Shown here: piece after piece, positions 1 to 9,199 of the stretch
How positions within the stretch are numbered: position 1 is the first letter of the stretch
Layout: each line of letters begins with the position of its first letter
Source: Nostocales cyanobacterium LEGE 11386
GTDB taxonomy: Bacteria > Cyanobacteriota > Cyanobacteriia > Cyanobacteriales > Nostocaceae
Direction of reading: 5' to 3'
Assembly (NCBI GenBank): GCA_015207155.1
Contig: JADEXK010000022.1
Location: 18,430-82,429, forward strand
Length of the DNA stretch: 64,000 nucleotides
The notes under the pieces: generated by a model
Told to the model about the DNA's origin: nothing
What the model saw: the letters and a program-made list of their open reading frames with translations, nothing else
Database searches by the model: none
Translations under genes and position numbers: made by a program

Positions 1-1
1 A

Positions 2-136
2 GCGATCGTCCGCCAAATCATTCTTGCTCACGGTGGTTCAATCAAAGCCATGAACCATCCAGAAACTGGTGGTGCTTGGATGCAACTTCAACTACCTGAA
101 GTTATGGCAAACTCCCAAAGCCAAGATTATAGTTAA
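2..136 (+). CDS. sphS: C-terminal end of a sensor histidine kinase (SphS/PhoR type), 5' truncated by the window
   Basis: The window opens inside a reading frame whose last 44 codons contain the end of a HATPase_c domain: a QIILAHGGSIKA stretch followed by GGAWMQLQLP, the usual 'HGG.I.....GG..F...LP' ending of histidine kinases. The stop is TAA at 134-136. The phoU gene starts 28 bases downstream, the order found for the cyanobacterial phosphate sensor sphS followed by phoU, so I infer the Pho-regulon kinase. Only the tail is visible, so the identity rests on context. It could be another kinase. Confidence 0.75.
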   Translation, partial: AIVRQIILAHGGSIKAMNHPETGGAWMQLQLPEVMANSQSQDYS

Positions 137-164
137 GAATATCTTCACGTTTGAGACCACAAGT

Positions 165-839
165 GTGAAAGCTGCCCTTTATGATCCCAATTTCAATCCC
201 AAAAGTCCCCAGTTGGCACGTGCTATTAGGCGCTTAGAACGGGATGTATTACGCATGGGAGCTTTGGTGGAACAATCTTTTCGCCTCAGCCACCAAGCGC
301 TATTTGCCCGTAATTTGACGGCAGCTGAGGAACTTCCCCGATTAGATAAAAAAATTGATCGCTTTTATCGACAAATAGAATCAGACTGTACGGCAATCAT
401 GACACTGCAAGCACCTACAGCCCAAGATTTGCGCTGCTTGAGTGCTTTTATGCAGTTGGTGCGGGACTTAGAGCGTATTGGAGATTACGCCGAAGATTTA
501 GCAGAAATTGCTATTAAAATATTTCCTTATCCGCCTCATACTTCTTTACCAGAAATTGAACACATGTCCCACCATGCACAAGCAATGCTAGCGACTAGCT
601 TAAAAGCTTTGGCAGATTTGGATGAAATTGGTGGGCGAGGTTTAAAGCACTTAGATGATGCTGTAGATAGTGCCTATGATCGCGTTTATCAGACTTTAGC
701 CCAACAACGCGATGTGCCTGGGGTAGTTGAACCAATTTTGTTGTTAGCACTAGTAATTCGTTGTCTAGAACGGATGGCAGATCATGCCACTAACATCGGT
801 CAAAGAGTAGCATACATTGTCACCGGTCAACGTACTTAG
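165..839 (+). CDS. phoU: PhoU-family phosphate signalling regulator
   Basis: PhoU is a cytoplasmic negative regulator that links the Pst phosphate transporter to the SphS/PhoR kinase. The 224-residue product has the family length and its two helical repeats, each with a metal-binding E/DxxxD signature: RDLERIGDYAEDLAE in the first half and RCLERMADHATNIGQ near the C-terminus. The frame is open from 69, but that would overlap the kinase by 68 bases. I chose the GTG at 165, where the conserved sequence begins (VKAALYDPNFNPKSPQLAR), with a weak GAGA about nine bases upstream. It is probably co-transcribed with the kinase. A strong terminator follows at 863. Confidence 0.9.
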   Translation: MKAALYDPNFNPKSPQLARAIRRLERDVLRMGALVEQSFRLSHQALFARNLTAAEELPRLDKKIDRFYRQIESDCTAIMTLQAPTAQDLRCLSAFMQLVRDLERIGDYAEDLAEIAIKIFPYPPHTSLPEIEHMSHHAQAMLATSLKALADLDEIGGRGLKHLDDAVDSAYDRVYQTLAQQRDVPGVVEPILLLALVIRCLERMADHATNIGQRVAYIVTGQRT

Positions 840-862
840 TTAACTCTTAAGGATGAGGAATT

Positions 863-905
863 GAGGATTGGTAAGTGAGTATGTTACCAATCCTCTTTTT
901 TCTTT
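863..905 (+). terminator. Rho-independent terminator after phoU
   Basis: A perfect 12-bp stem (GAGGATTGGTAA at 863-874 with its complement at 884-895) closes a 9-base loop and is followed directly by a run of T. It ends the kinase-phoU transcript. Confidence 0.9.
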
Positions 906-1187
906 GTTTATTTTTTTATATAAAAAAATCTCATTACTTATAGCAGTTGCCACATAGCTGAGGACATAAACCAAGTATCAAACCCAGACACCAAAGGATT
1001 TCCAGGACTATCCCCTATCCCCTGCTATCAATATTGTTTGCCAAAATACAAAAATTAAAAATTTGTTAACTAACATACACTTCACTAAATGATTACCTTT
1101 TCTTAAACTTGCACGACTACAGTAATCACATACAGTATTTATACTGTTTTTTATTTTACAAATGATGATTCTCGTGTAATCAAATTA
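906..1187 (+). promoter_or_regulatory. Leader region of phoX; possible degenerate Pho-box repeats
   Basis: Non-coding and AT-rich, with no reading frame of note. Cyanobacterial Pho boxes are tandem 8-bp PyTTAAPyPyT/A units. Loosely matching units are GTTAACTA (1065-1072), ATTACCTT (1092-1099) and CTTAAACT (1102-1109), but the 11-bp spacing is not clean. A Pho-box promoter for phoX is therefore only a suggestion. Confidence 0.3.
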
Positions 1188-3401
1188 ATGAGTATCGCAC
1201 GCCGGGATTTCTTACTGTTGATTGGGGGTAGCACAAGTGCATTAGCACTGGGTTCTCTTACAAGTTGTGAGCAAAATACTACAACGCAGCAAGTAAGCAC
1301 ATCATCAATTGGGGAAATAAAATTTTCTTTTCAACCTATTAAAGGGCCAATTCCCTTAGAAACAGCAGGTTTTTTACCAGAACAACAGCAAGCAGAATAC
1401 AGTACCTATGAAGTGGTAGATGATTTGGTACTACCAGCAGGCTTTCAATATCAGGTGATTGCGGCTTGGGGTGATCAAGTAGGTGATGCTCGTTTTGGTT
1501 ATAACAACGATTACTTGTCTTTTGTGCCCACAGCAGAAAACAACGGATATCTCTCAGTTAATTTTGAATATATCAGTGCCATCCCCTGGATGCAAACTTA
1601 TGAGCAAGTAATTGGGAAATCACTGCCCTTTGCAGCTGTAAAAGCTGCCTTAAAAGCACAATCATTAGGGAAAGCAGAAATAAATGCTTATGCTTTGCCA
1701 GATAGCGACCCTATCAAAGCCCAAATTCGCGAAATTTGTGAACAAGCGCTGTTAGATCAAGGATTGGGTGTAATATCAATTCGCCAAACAGGTAGTGGCA
1801 AGTGGGAGCGAACCAATTCCCCAAATGATAGGCGGATCAGTGGCATTTCTGGCTGGGAAGATGGACGGTATTTAACAGCAACAGGCCCTGCTGTCGCCGT
1901 ATTTCGCAAACAGCAGGGACAAGGATATATTGACCAGCTAGGCGATCGCATCATCGGTACTTTTGCTAACTGCGCTGGAGGGACAACACCTTGGGGTACA
2001 GTTCTGAGTGCAGAAGAAAACTTTCAAGCACAAGTCGCAGAACCTGTGTATGCTGATGGTACTTCTTTTGACCCCAGTCACCGGGCGTTTGCTTTGGATG
2101 ACGAAGAATTTTATGGACAAGGGAATGTTTTTGGTTTAGCTGGTAATAAATATGGCTGGATTGTGGAAGTTGATCCAGCTAACCCCCAGGACTATGGGAC
2201 AAAACACACCTGGATGGGACGTTACCGCCACGAAGCTGTGGGTGTGCGGGTAGAAACCGGGAAACCACTGGCATTTTATTCGGGATGCGATCGCCGGGGA
2301 GGTCATGTCTACAAATTTGTCAGCCGCGATCGGGTAACTGACCCCAAAGACAAAGCTAACTCCCAGCTATTGCAACAGGGGATGCTTTATGCTGCCAAAT
2401 TTAACTCTGATGGTACTGGTCGCTGGATACCACTAAAAGCAGACACACCCATTGATCCAGATATTCCTAGCAATATTGCGGGGAACGTTATCAGGCTACC
2501 CATCGGCCCCAAAGTCCAGCCATCAGAACCGATGAACAATGGTTATCTTGCCGTCACCAATGACCAGGAAATTACAAAGTTTAAACAAAAATATCAACAG
2601 CTCGGTGAACTTTACATCGGCAATCCCGAAGAAAAACAAGGTGCAATTTTAATTGATGCACACTATGCCGCTAATACTGTTGGCGCCACCTGCACAGCAC
2701 GTCCAGAAGACACAGTAATTGCTACTAATGGGGATCTCTACATTGCCTTTACCTCTGGTTCTCCCGATCAAGCAGGCGGCCCTGATCTCCGGGTATTTAA
2801 AAGTCCCAAAGGTGAAGCACCTTATGACTATGGTTGGATCATGCGCTTAAGCGAAGATAATAATGATCCATCTGCGAGTACTTTTCGTTGGCAAATGCTA
2901 GCCACAGGAGGTGAACCAGCAGCAGGTGGTATGGGTTTTGCTAACCCAGATAATTTATTGCTAGATGCTCAAGCAAATTTATGGATGGTAACAGACATTT
3001 CTACGGCAAAACTCAACAATTCCGTAAAAAATCGCACCAATGACCAAGGTAAAGCCGTAAATTTATCTGGATTATTTGGTAACAATGCCATTTGGTTTCT
3101 TCCCACCCGTGGCGCAGATGCAGGTAAAGCTTTTTTGTTTGGTATTGGCCCTATGGAATGTGAAACCACCGGGCCTTGCTTGACCCCAGATCAAAAAACA
3201 ATGTTTCTGTCGATACAACACCCAGGAGAAACCAATGGTATGAGAAAAAATCAAGCAACAGAAGTAAAAGAATTTTTAGTTACTAACACATTAGGTGAAG
3301 AATTTTGGCAAATCCGCCAAGTCCCCATTGGTTCTAATTGGCCTAGTAAAACTCCCAACGCTCCACCTAAACCAGGAGTAGTTGCTGTTATGAAACTTTG
3401 A
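1188..3401 (+). CDS. phoX: PhoX-family alkaline phosphatase (DUF839), Tat-exported
   Basis: PhoX enzymes are Ca/Fe-dependent phosphomonoesterases, exported folded through the Tat pathway, that release phosphate from organic esters. The 737-residue product starts with a Tat signal (RRDFLLLIGG, hydrophobic stretch, then a Cys at about residue 27 that could be lipidated). The body carries DUF839/PhoX signatures: NCAGGTTPWGTVLSAEEN with the metal-ligand Cys and Glu, KHTWMGRYRHEAVGV, and CDRRGGHVYKFVS. The length fits the family. Its position behind kinase-phoU fits phosphate-starvation control. The start ATG has a long AT-rich leader and no strong Shine-Dalgarno. Confidence 0.9.
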   Translation: MSIARRDFLLLIGGSTSALALGSLTSCEQNTTTQQVSTSSIGEIKFSFQPIKGPIPLETAGFLPEQQQAEYSTYEVVDDLVLPAGFQYQVIAAWGDQVGDARFGYNNDYLSFVPTAENNGYLSVNFEYISAIPWMQTYEQVIGKSLPFAAVKAALKAQSLGKAEINAYALPDSDPIKAQIREICEQALLDQGLGVISIRQTGSGKWERTNSPNDRRISGISGWEDGRYLTATGPAVAVFRKQQGQGYIDQLGDRIIGTFANCAGGTTPWGTVLSAEENFQAQVAEPVYADGTSFDPSHRAFALDDEEFYGQGNVFGLAGNKYGWIVEVDPANPQDYGTKHTWMGRYRHEAVGVRVETGKPLAFYSGCDRRGGHVYKFVSRDRVTDPKDKANSQLLQQGMLYAAKFNSDGTGRWIPLKADTPIDPDIPSNIAGNVIRLPIGPKVQPSEPMNNGYLAVTNDQEITKFKQKYQQLGELYIGNPEEKQGAILIDAHYAANTVGATCTARPEDTVIATNGDLYIAFTSGSPDQAGGPDLRVFKSPKGEAPYDYGWIMRLSEDNNDPSASTFRWQMLATGGEPAAGGMGFANPDNLLLDAQANLWMVTDISTAKLNNSVKNRTNDQGKAVNLSGLFGNNAIWFLPTRGADAGKAFLFGIGPMECETTGPCLTPDQKTMFLSIQHPGETNGMRKNQATEVKEFLVTNTLGEEFWQIRQVPIGSNWPSKTPNAPPKPGVVAVMKL

Positions 3402-3651
3402 GTGAATTATGACCCTAATAAATAAATTATATATGCAAAATGTTTTTGAAAATGCAGATTACCCAATCTATGAACCAATATATATATGTTTAAATCTATA
3501 ATATTATCAGGATAATTATATTAAACTTATTTGCCTTTGCAATTAAGTTTGATAATTTTTACCCGAAATTTTTCCATTGACCAATTAACAATAATTATTT
3601 TCGATAACATCAAATCAATCCAGCATTTCAACTCCTAACAACACCTTCATA

Positions 3652-4281
3652 ATGTCTTCTACCAGTCTTACATCAAACTTGCCTAATGTATCAAATCACT
3701 CCACACTGAGTGAACAATTACCTCAACATCTATTTACCCGTAGAGAGGTAATTCCGCTCCGTAATGATATACTTTGGCGCATTGAGCGCGGGGCAGTTCG
3801 TACCTTAACTTGGAGTGAAGATGGTACTTTTATTACTCTGGGTTATTGGGGAATTGGTGACCTGATTGGATATCCTTTATCCAAAGTCAATCCTTACCAA
3901 ATTGAATGTCTCACAAGCGTGGAGGTGAGCATTATACCATCTCATTTATGGTATATAGATATCAATGCTTTTTTGTCTCATATTCAACATTCAGAAGAGC
4001 TGTTAAGTATTGTGCATCTTAAACCAATGTCGCTACGTTTGGAAAAATTTTTGCTGTGGTTAAGCGAGAAATTTGGACGTGATGTAGAACAGGGTAAGTT
4101 GATTGATTTGAACATCACACATCAGGAAATATCTGAAGTTTTAAATACAACTCGTGTGACAGTAACACGACTATTACGGCAATTTGAAGAACAAGGTTAT
4201 TTGTTACGTTACAAGCGGCGGATTATTCTGCGTTCACCAAATAAAATAATCAAAAATCTGGTTGAAAAAAATGCCTATTGA
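3652..4281 (+). CDS. Crp/Fnr-family transcriptional regulator with degenerate sensor domain
   Basis: A 209-residue DNA-binding regulator. The C-terminal third is a clear HTH_Crp winged helix: ITHQEISEVLNTTRVTVTRLL followed by EEQGYLLRYKRR. The N-terminal half has the size of a cNMP-binding beta-roll (RGAVRTLTWSEDG, IGDLIGYPL) but lacks the GE..R.A phosphate-binding cassette, so cyclic-nucleotide binding is unlikely. It stands alone between phoX and the porin gene, both on the same strand. The 121-base gap to the porin makes the porin a possible target, which is an inference only. Confidence 0.85.
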   Translation: MSSTSLTSNLPNVSNHSTLSEQLPQHLFTRREVIPLRNDILWRIERGAVRTLTWSEDGTFITLGYWGIGDLIGYPLSKVNPYQIECLTSVEVSIIPSHLWYIDINAFLSHIQHSEELLSIVHLKPMSLRLEKFLLWLSEKFGRDVEQGKLIDLNITHQEISEVLNTTRVTVTRLLRQFEEQGYLLRYKRRIILRSPNKIIKNLVEKNAY

Positions 4282-4402
4282 CTTGTGCCAAGCAACATAG
4301 ATCTGGTATATTCATTACTGAAAATATGAGTAAATTCTCTTAACAAACTGAGAATTTATCCAAGATTTCAAATTTAGTTGGTGTGAGTGAAAGCAAAAAG
4401 TT

Positions 4403-6025
4403 ATGACAAACCTACTCTGGAATGTGCTGAAAGTCAGCCCAGTTATTGCTGCAACATTCTTGACTGCTAACAGTGCCTTAGCTGCTGAAGTTAATGAACA
4501 AGTGACAAATGAGCCGGTAACAAATGTTTCTCAGTTGTCTCAAGAAACCAACAACATTGGTCAGGTAACATCTGTATCTCAATTTTCTGATGTGCAGCCT
4601 ACAGATTGGGCATTCCAAGCATTGCAATCTCTAGTTGAGCGTTACGGTTGTATTGCAGGTTATCCCAACGGCACATATCGTGGTAACCGAGCTTTAACTC
4701 GCTATGAATTTGCCGCAGGTTTGAATGCTTGCTTAGACCGAGTTAATGAACTGATTGCCACAGCAACCGCCGATGTAGTTACCAGAGAAGACCTAGCTAC
4801 ATTACAGCGCTTGCAAGAAGAATTTTCTGCTGAATTAGCCACCCTGCGTGGTCGTGTAGATTCTCTAGAAGCTCGGACTGCGGAATTAGAAGCCAATCAA
4901 TTCTCCACCACCACCAAGTTAAGAGGTGAGGCTATCTTTGCTCTAGCTAATGCTTTTGGTGATGAAAGAGCAGGCGGTGGCGACCTCCAAGACAACACCA
5001 TCTTAGCTAACCGAGCGCGTCTGAGTTTTGAAAGCAGCTTTACAGGACGAGACAAATTACAGATTCGTTTGCAAGCTCGTAACATTACCCAATTTGACGG
5101 CGGAAGCAGCACCAGACCAAATGTCACTGGTACCAGCATGACCCGGTTGGGCTTTGATGGTAGCAACAATAACAACGTTGAAGTTGATAAAGTCAACTAC
5201 GAATTCAACCTGAGTGACGCGCTGCGAGTTAAGGTTGATGCTTTTGGTGCTGAGATATGGAATAACACTAATGTGTTCAACCCGGACTTCAGAAGTAGTG
5301 GTTCAGGTGCTATATCTCGCTACGGTCGTTTTAGCCCCATTTATCGCGCATCATCTCCTGGTGGTGCTGGTTTGACTTTGACATTTAATCCCGGAGGACC
5401 TCTTAGTTTCACAGGCGCTTATCTTGCACCCAGAGCTAATAACCCCACCGATGATAATGGTCTGTTCGACGGGGCTAACGCATTCTTCGGTCAAATAGAC
5501 TTCAAACCTAGCGAAGCTTTAAACTTAGGTTTTACCTACTCTCGCACTTATCAGAACTCTGCCAACGGTATAAATCTGTTCGGTAGCCAAGGTAGTGCTA
5601 TTGCCAACAACCCTTTTAATAACGCTGCTACCACGGCCAACAATTACAGTATTCAGGCTAACTTCCGACCCAGTCCTAGGATTGGAATTGGCGGTTGGGT
5701 AGGTTATACTGAAGCTAGCGCGGAAACTGGTGGTGGCGGAAATGCAGATATTTGGTACTGGGCTGCTAATCTAGGTATTAGAGACTTTGGTAGAGAGGGC
5801 AACTTACTAGGTGTAATCTTTGGACAACCACCAAGAGCAGCAGGTGGTAGTGGACTTGCTGCTGTTGATAGTGACACCTCTTATCACTTAGAAGGTCTTT
5901 ATAGAGTGAGAGTTAGCAGTAATCTTTCCATTACTCCTGGTTTGCTAGTAATCTTTAACCCTGAACACAACGATAATAACGACACCATCTATGTAGGTAC
6001 ACTACGTACTACTTTCAGTTTCTAA
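4403..6025 (+). CDS. SLH-domain outer-membrane porin (OprB family, cyanobacterial Som/iron-uptake type)
   Basis: The 540-residue protein has an N-terminal signal peptide ending near NSALAAE and a single SLH domain (about residues 65-120: VQPTDWAFQALQSLVERYGC, GYPNGTYRGNRALTRYEFAAG). A short coiled coil follows (DLATLQRLQEEF...LEARTAELE), then an OprB-type beta-barrel of alternating strands ending in F (TFSF). SLH anchors the trimer to peptidoglycan-linked polymer. Cyanobacterial members conduct small solutes and inorganic ions, including iron. It is monocistronic with a terminator 34 bases after the stop. Confidence 0.93.
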   Translation: MTNLLWNVLKVSPVIAATFLTANSALAAEVNEQVTNEPVTNVSQLSQETNNIGQVTSVSQFSDVQPTDWAFQALQSLVERYGCIAGYPNGTYRGNRALTRYEFAAGLNACLDRVNELIATATADVVTREDLATLQRLQEEFSAELATLRGRVDSLEARTAELEANQFSTTTKLRGEAIFALANAFGDERAGGGDLQDNTILANRARLSFESSFTGRDKLQIRLQARNITQFDGGSSTRPNVTGTSMTRLGFDGSNNNNVEVDKVNYEFNLSDALRVKVDAFGAEIWNNTNVFNPDFRSSGSGAISRYGRFSPIYRASSPGGAGLTLTFNPGGPLSFTGAYLAPRANNPTDDNGLFDGANAFFGQIDFKPSEALNLGFTYSRTYQNSANGINLFGSQGSAIANNPFNNAATTANNYSIQANFRPSPRIGIGGWVGYTEASAETGGGGNADIWYWAANLGIRDFGREGNLLGVIFGQPPRAAGGSGLAAVDSDTSYHLEGLYRVRVSSNLSITPGLLVIFNPEHNDNNDTIYVGTLRTTFSF

Positions 6026-6058
6026 AACTGTTGTTGGGTTAGAAATTAATTAGATAAT

Positions 6059-6090
6059 TAAAAGCTCGCCTTGAGGCGGGCTTTTAATTT
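6059..6090 (+). terminator. Terminator after the porin gene
   Basis: A GC-rich hairpin, AAAGCTCGCC / GGCGGGCTTT with a TTGA loop and one G-U pair, is followed by TTTAATTT. Confidence 0.85.
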
Positions 6091-6092
6091 AG

Positions 6093-6353
6093 TTATGTAG
6101 GATGACAATCTCGCTGATTAGGTATATCTGCTGGTGGACGATCGCTACTCCAAGCCCACCAAACATGACCACACTGACAATTGTAAAACTCCTGCCATTT
6201 GCGACGATGGTCTTCTGTAATTACAGGCGATCGCCTATTAATCCAAACTTGTAGTGCTTCGAGGCTACTGGCGTGACAACTAGGACAGCAAAACTTGTAG
6301 GCGTGAACGGCTTGATTCGTCCATTTAGGTGGGATGGGAGCAAAAGCGTCCAT
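6093..6353 (-). CDS. Small zinc-ribbon-like conserved protein
   Basis: An 86-residue protein with two cysteine pairs, CPSC in the first third and CQCG in the second half (FYNCQCGHVWWAW), the layout of a zinc ribbon. It is rich in Trp and His. I know no function for it. It looks like a conserved cyanobacterial hypothetical. It lies convergent to the porin gene, with the shared terminator between them. Confidence 0.65.
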   Translation of the reverse strand: MDAFAPIPPKWTNQAVHAYKFCCPSCHASSLEALQVWINRRSPVITEDHRRKWQEFYNCQCGHVWWAWSSDRPPADIPNQRDCHPT

Positions 6354-6550
6354 GTAATATTAATTCGTAATTAAGAAGGGTAAAGCTGGTTAACTATTGT
6401 TGTTACATATACCACGCTCATCATAATAGAATACACAAGTATGTCACAGGATGACGTTCGCTGTACAAATGCAAACGTTAGTTCACTTTTGGGAGACCCA
6501 CATATAGTAATTGTCTCACCACCTGCGAAGACTGAGAAAAAATCACGGTT

Positions 6551-6575
6551 GGTTCACAGTTAGTAACTGTGAACC
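6551..6575. repeat. Perfect hairpin palindrome
   Basis: GGTTCACAGTT at 6551-6561 is complementary to 6565-6575 with a 3-base loop. It sits 35 bases before the DUF3318 gene and is followed by near-palindromic ATTACGAATT units of a kind dispersed in the window (also near 28340 and 28460). There is no T-run, so it is not an obvious terminator. Confidence 0.7.
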
Positions 6576-6609
6576 CTAAATTACGAATTATGAATTACGA
6601 ATTATTTTC

Positions 6610-7212
6610 ATGGAGCCAAGGGTTGAAATTCGCCGTTTGTTAGATGTGATGCCTGCTTCTAGTCGGATGACAACAAAGATTGTGAGCAAGCCAGAGCAAT
6701 CACAGGTGATCGATGCTGCTTTTCCTTTACCTTGGAATCGGGATCGTCCTATATATATTAATTTCGATTTGTGGTTTCGTCTGACGAAGGCACAACGAGA
6801 TTTATTGTTATTACAGAAAATTAGCTGGTTGATGGGGGTAAAGTGGTTTAAACCCGATATTTATCAAGGTGTGGTACTGGCAGGCTTGTTGGCGGGATTA
6901 GTAGAATCAGCACAGGCGGATGCCGTGGGTGTGGCTGTAGCTGGGGGATTAAGTGCGATCGCTTTGGTTCGCATTTGGCGGACTAACAAATCCCCAGACT
7001 CAGAGTTAAACGCCGATGTAGCAGCAATTCGGGTAGCCCAACGGCGGGGTTATTCAGAAACTGAAGCTGCCCAGCATTTATTGTCTGCGATTGAGGCGAT
7101 CGCCAATATCGAAGGAAATTCTGTTAATTTTACTGAATTGATTCGTTGTCAAAATTTACGGGCGATCGCTGGGTTATCATCGGTGGGTGTGCCTCAAAGT
7201 TATCAAAATTAA
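6610..7212 (+). CDS. DUF3318-family cyanobacterial protein
   Basis: A 200-residue protein resembling the DUF3318 family found in cyanobacteria. It has an N-terminal MEPRVEIRRLLDVMPASSRM and a DLWFRLTKAQRDLLLL motif. A short hydrophobic pair (about residues 94-122) may be a membrane hairpin. The C-terminal helix includes QRRGYSETEAAQHLLSAIEA. The function is unknown. The HIP1 octamers inside it are typical of core genome, arguing against recent transfer. Confidence 0.75.
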   Translation: MEPRVEIRRLLDVMPASSRMTTKIVSKPEQSQVIDAAFPLPWNRDRPIYINFDLWFRLTKAQRDLLLLQKISWLMGVKWFKPDIYQGVVLAGLLAGLVESAQADAVGVAVAGGLSAIALVRIWRTNKSPDSELNADVAAIRVAQRRGYSETEAAQHLLSAIEAIANIEGNSVNFTELIRCQNLRAIAGLSSVGVPQSYQN

Positions 7213-7232
7213 TTACCTGCCTCGCCCGTCAG

Positions 7233-8948
7233 CTATCTACATCGATATAATTTATACTCGTAACCATCTACTGCTGGCAAAGCTTGGGTATCAGTAGCAC
7301 ATTTTTTGGCTGCTGCGGCTACAGGGGCATGAAAATTCACCAGCCACAAGTCAAACGGTCGTGGTAACGTCTTTAAGGTATTTTCTAGAGTCTTCGTGGC
7401 AGTATTAGGGTCTTGGTCTTGATGGGCTAGAAGAAACAGAGGAGATGGAGAAGGTGAATTTTGCATTTTCCATTCCCTTGCTACCCCCATCATTTCACCA
7501 ATGTGGACATGAGTTATTTGGGTAGTAGCGATGAGTGCTGGAACTGGAGATGTTTGCTGAATCAGTTGTACAAACAAATCAGGGCGGTAGTATTTTTGAT
7601 AACCAAGATTGCCCACAACGGTCACAGCACTGAAAAATCCCATCAGCCAAATGAGGATCACAGCTTTCTTACCAGTGATACCCCATCTATTTATATTGCC
7701 ACCACGCCAACAAACTGCGAGACTCGCTCCTAATAAAACTATGACTGCGGGAAAATAAACAAAATTGTAACGAGCGCCCCGTGTCAGATCAATGCCGAGA
7801 AAGTAGGTAAAGATAAAAAATAAAGCGATCGCTCCTAAAACAACCACGGTCAAAACTTGAGTCATCAACCGATGCTCTGATTGCTGCATCTGCACCTGAA
7901 AACTACGAACTAAAATCGGTACTACCCAAATTAAGAAAATCAGCATTACCACCCCAGAAGCAATCACAATTCCTAGCTGTGGTGCTTCCACTGGGAGCAA
8001 GTAAAGCATGGTTACCCAGGCGGCGATCGCTTGAAAAATTGGGCTGATCCAAGCAAATCCTACTCGTGGTTGCTGAATCCATTCTGTTAATTTACTACCA
8101 TAGCTATTCTGTAAAAATACAGGTAACCAAACTAATCCTGCCACAAAAGTACCAGCAGCAACAGCATAGATACGCTGCCAGAGAGGGGAAAAAAAGAGAG
8201 AAAACTTTTCCCTGGTCTGGTTTTGCTGCCAAGCCAGAAAAATTATCACCACAGCTTCTGTAAAGAGGGTGAGAGCGAAGAAGTAATGAGTAGCAATACC
8301 CAAAGCATTAATTACTACCCAAGCAATGACTAGAGAAATCGGTAATTGAGTACGATTTTGCAGATGACGTGTGGCAATTACCAAACAAGCCAAGGAAGCA
8401 ATCACCCACAAAATAGCCAAAGTGTAATGACGCGCTTCTTGTGCGAGAAAAATACCGAAGGGTGATACTGTCATCATGGCAGCAGCTAAATGACTGACCA
8501 AGCTTGAGCGAAAGGTCAACCAGGCCAAGGCATAAATAGCAGGGATGGATACCGCACCGAAAACAGCAGCCAGCGATCGCGCTCCCCATAATGAAACTAG
8601 ACCGCCTTGTGTGGGAAATAACTGCACCCACCAGTGAGTGAGGAAAAAGTAAAACGGAGGATGGTTAGTTTCTTGACTCAGGTGTGTCCATACGTCTTGA
8701 ATGTTGGCAGCTGCTTGTGGTTGTAGTGGCTGTAAGAGGATATCAGATGCGATCGCTTGGTCTAGGGGTACTGTGAAAAAACTATTACCCAGGCTAAACA
8801 CCAAAGTAGAAAACTCATCAGTCCAAGGAGGTTTTCCCGTTAAATTGGCTAAACGCAAGCTGATACCGATGATCAACCAAATCAGCAATAGCAGAGGATG
8901 AAACCAGCGAGCCGAGACAGTAGAAGGCCAATTATTAGACAAATACAT
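7233..8948 (-). CDS. GT-C family membrane glycosyltransferase (family 39/ArnT-like)
   Basis: A 571-residue polytopic membrane protein with about ten hydrophobic segments. The first luminal loop holds the acidic motif PPWTDEFST, in the position of the catalytic Asp-Glu of GT39/ArnT-type enzymes, followed by NHPPFYF. These enzymes move sugars from lipid-phosphate carriers to proteins or glycolipids on the outer face of the plasma membrane. A C-terminal soluble stretch ends with a DGYEYKLYRC tail. It is one of three glycosylation genes on this strand. Substrate unknown. Confidence 0.85.
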   Translation of the reverse strand: MYLSNNWPSTVSARWFHPLLLLIWLIIGISLRLANLTGKPPWTDEFSTLVFSLGNSFFTVPLDQAIASDILLQPLQPQAAANIQDVWTHLSQETNHPPFYFFLTHWWVQLFPTQGGLVSLWGARSLAAVFGAVSIPAIYALAWLTFRSSLVSHLAAAMMTVSPFGIFLAQEARHYTLAILWVIASLACLVIATRHLQNRTQLPISLVIAWVVINALGIATHYFFALTLFTEAVVIIFLAWQQNQTREKFSLFFSPLWQRIYAVAAGTFVAGLVWLPVFLQNSYGSKLTEWIQQPRVGFAWISPIFQAIAAWVTMLYLLPVEAPQLGIVIASGVVMLIFLIWVVPILVRSFQVQMQQSEHRLMTQVLTVVVLGAIALFFIFTYFLGIDLTRGARYNFVYFPAVIVLLGASLAVCWRGGNINRWGITGKKAVILIWLMGFFSAVTVVGNLGYQKYYRPDLFVQLIQQTSPVPALIATTQITHVHIGEMMGVAREWKMQNSPSPSPLFLLAHQDQDPNTATKTLENTLKTLPRPFDLWLVNFHAPVAAAAKKCATDTQALPAVDGYEYKLYRCR

Positions 8949-9168
8949 TTGTTATTGGTCAGAGGTGTGGCCTGCTAACAGCACAGAATGGGTAGCACCT
9001 AACACAGGCTACTTAGCAGTGCTAGCAACAAGTCAATTTCTATATATTAGACCGCACATTGAGTCTTGAAGTTCGATTTGCTGCTCTTCCCCCGTCTCTT
9101 GAAAGCAACCGCACAGGCGGTACACCAGCTGCTATGAATGAAAGAAACACATATAGCCTTTCTGTTCC

Positions 9169-9196
9169 CTGTCACCTATCACCTGTCACCTGTACT
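9169..9196. repeat. Heptamer tandem repeat (STRR type)
   Basis: Four 7-base units, CTGTCAC, CTATCAC, CTGTCAC, CTGTACT, end a few bases from the 3' end of the GT2 gene. The same heptamer family occurs at 51597-51631. Confidence 0.8.
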
Positions 9197-9199
9197 ATT

